Source: Bacillus massilioanorexius
GTDB taxonomy: Bacteria > Bacillota > Bacilli > Bacillales > DSM-1321
Assembly (NCBI RefSeq): GCF_902374955.1
Contig: NZ_CABKRX010000088.1
Coordinates: 5,588 to 69,587, forward strand
Reading direction: 5' to 3'
DNA length: 64,000 nucleotides
The notes beneath the pieces are model-generated. The model saw nothing but the letters and a program-made list of their open reading frames with translations. It ran no database searches and had not been told where the DNA came from. Positions 63,706 through 64,000 of the stretch are shown piece by piece. The translations under genes were made by a program, and so were the position numbers. Every line of letters starts with the position of its first letter. Position 1 is the first letter of the stretch.

Positions 63706-63852
63706 TTGAAAGAACAATCATTAAAGTCTAAATCCATTTCAGCATTAAATAAACGAACCGCTGGTCATTCAATTAATGAGTTACGTGTTCAAGAAGCAGC
63801 AAATTTATACAATGCCTCAAAAGAGATCGCTCAACAAAATAATAATTTATAG
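63706..63852 (+). CDS. Small protein, possibly spore-related
   Basis: A 48-aa open frame with TTG start after GAGGTGAT. Sequence rich in Asn, Ala, Gln and Ser (LNKRTAGHSINELRVQEAAN). It overlaps nothing and is directly followed by another small gene. Composition fits small spore proteins of bacilli, but I recognise no specific family. Confidence 0.5.
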   Translation: MKEQSLKSKSISALNKRTAGHSINELRVQEAANLYNASKEIAQQNNNL

Positions 63853-63859
63853 GTGACTT

Positions 63860-63991
63860 ATGAAAAATCAAACGAAAGTGACGATTGTGGGAACAAATAT
63901 AGAGGAAGTAAAAAGACAGAATGCCAACTCAGGATTAACCTACAATGAAGTAAAAAATCTTCTAGCAAAACTATATCAACAACAAAATTAA
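63860..63991 (+). CDS. Gamma-type small acid-soluble spore protein-like
   Basis: A 43-aa open frame whose middle, GTNIEEVKRQNANSG, follows the repeat pattern of gamma-type SASP (GTNxxxVKxQNAxSG). Shorter than typical SspE. ATG at 63860 follows GGTGA. A terminator seems to start at the right edge (AAAAAAGAGGC). Gamma SASPs are amino-acid stores in spores; assignment is from motif only. Confidence 0.5.
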   Translation: MKNQTKVTIVGTNIEEVKRQNANSGLTYNEVKNLLAKLYQQQN

Positions 63992-64000
63992 AAAAGAGGC

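Overview
The window is low-GC, densely packed DNA with most genes on the minus strand. It fits an endospore-forming Firmicute of the Bacillaceae/Planococcaceae type (Bacillus, Lysinibacillus or Psychrobacillus relatives). Support comes from strong GGAGG ribosome sites, frequent TTG/GTG starts, many Bacillus-type genes (YxlCDEFG with SigY, YvfRSTU, LutABC/LutR, YueI, YusW, YhfH, PpaC), an S-layer-anchored hydrolase and spore-protein-like ORFs at the right edge. The genus is an inference. No rRNA, tRNA, CRISPR array, transposase or prophage gene was seen.

Layout. 1-5.4 kb: a cut-off CdaR-type regulator, shikimate kinase, a DJ-1/PfpI protein and glycolate oxidase GlcDF. 5.8-10.5 kb: a LIV-type amino-acid ABC transporter (livKHMGF). 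10.9-20.6 kb: a hydroxyproline catabolic cluster with two proline-racemase-family enzymes, a D-hydroxyproline dehydrogenase made of separate FAD and 2Fe-2S subunits, a DapA-type deaminase, a semialdehyde dehydrogenase and a PAS/AAA+ sigma-54 activator. 21-31 kb: NlpC/P60-SLH hydrolase, HD hydrolase, ArsB-type permease, Rieske/FAD oxidoreductase, MFS pump, AI-2E family protein and YkvI-type transporter. 31.2-35.1 kb: an operon of RpiR regulator, M20 deacylase, GNAT and N-acylamino-acid racemase. 35.3-38.3 kb: sigY-yxlCDEFG. 38.6-41 kb: YusW lipoprotein, SDR and Dps. 41.3-45.1 kb: lutABC and lutR. 45.3-47.1 kb: hmp and nsrR, divergent. 47.3-51.2 kb: ilvE, two small proteins and ppaC. 51.3-54.7 kb: the yvfRSTU-like ABC/two-component operon. 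55-59.9 kb: a small frameshifted gene, yueI, a membrane protein and a frameshifted P-type ATPase. 60-64 kb: yhfH-like, aceA, an MFS exporter and two small spore-protein-like ORFs.

The main observation is a local sigma-54 regulon. Four close matches to the -24/-12 consensus (TGGCAY-N5-TTGCA) lie at 10788, 13401, 15286 and 20667. They sit upstream of livKHMGF, the FAD-subunit/epimerase pair, the three-gene Fe-S/FAD operon and the deaminase/dehydrogenase/epimerase operon. The only sigma-54 activator gene in the window (13538) is in the middle of them. The simplest reading is coordinated uptake of (hydroxy)proline, epimerisation to the D form, oxidation, deamination and oxidation to 2-oxoglutarate. 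This makes the liv-type transporter a candidate hydroxyproline or proline importer.

Other notable points: a probable D- to L-amino-acid conversion operon; a SigY operon with a visible autoregulatory promoter; a LutR-type palindrome and two NsrR-type boxes; an intergenic repeat family; and two genes each broken by a single missing base in a homopolymer run (possible sequence errors).
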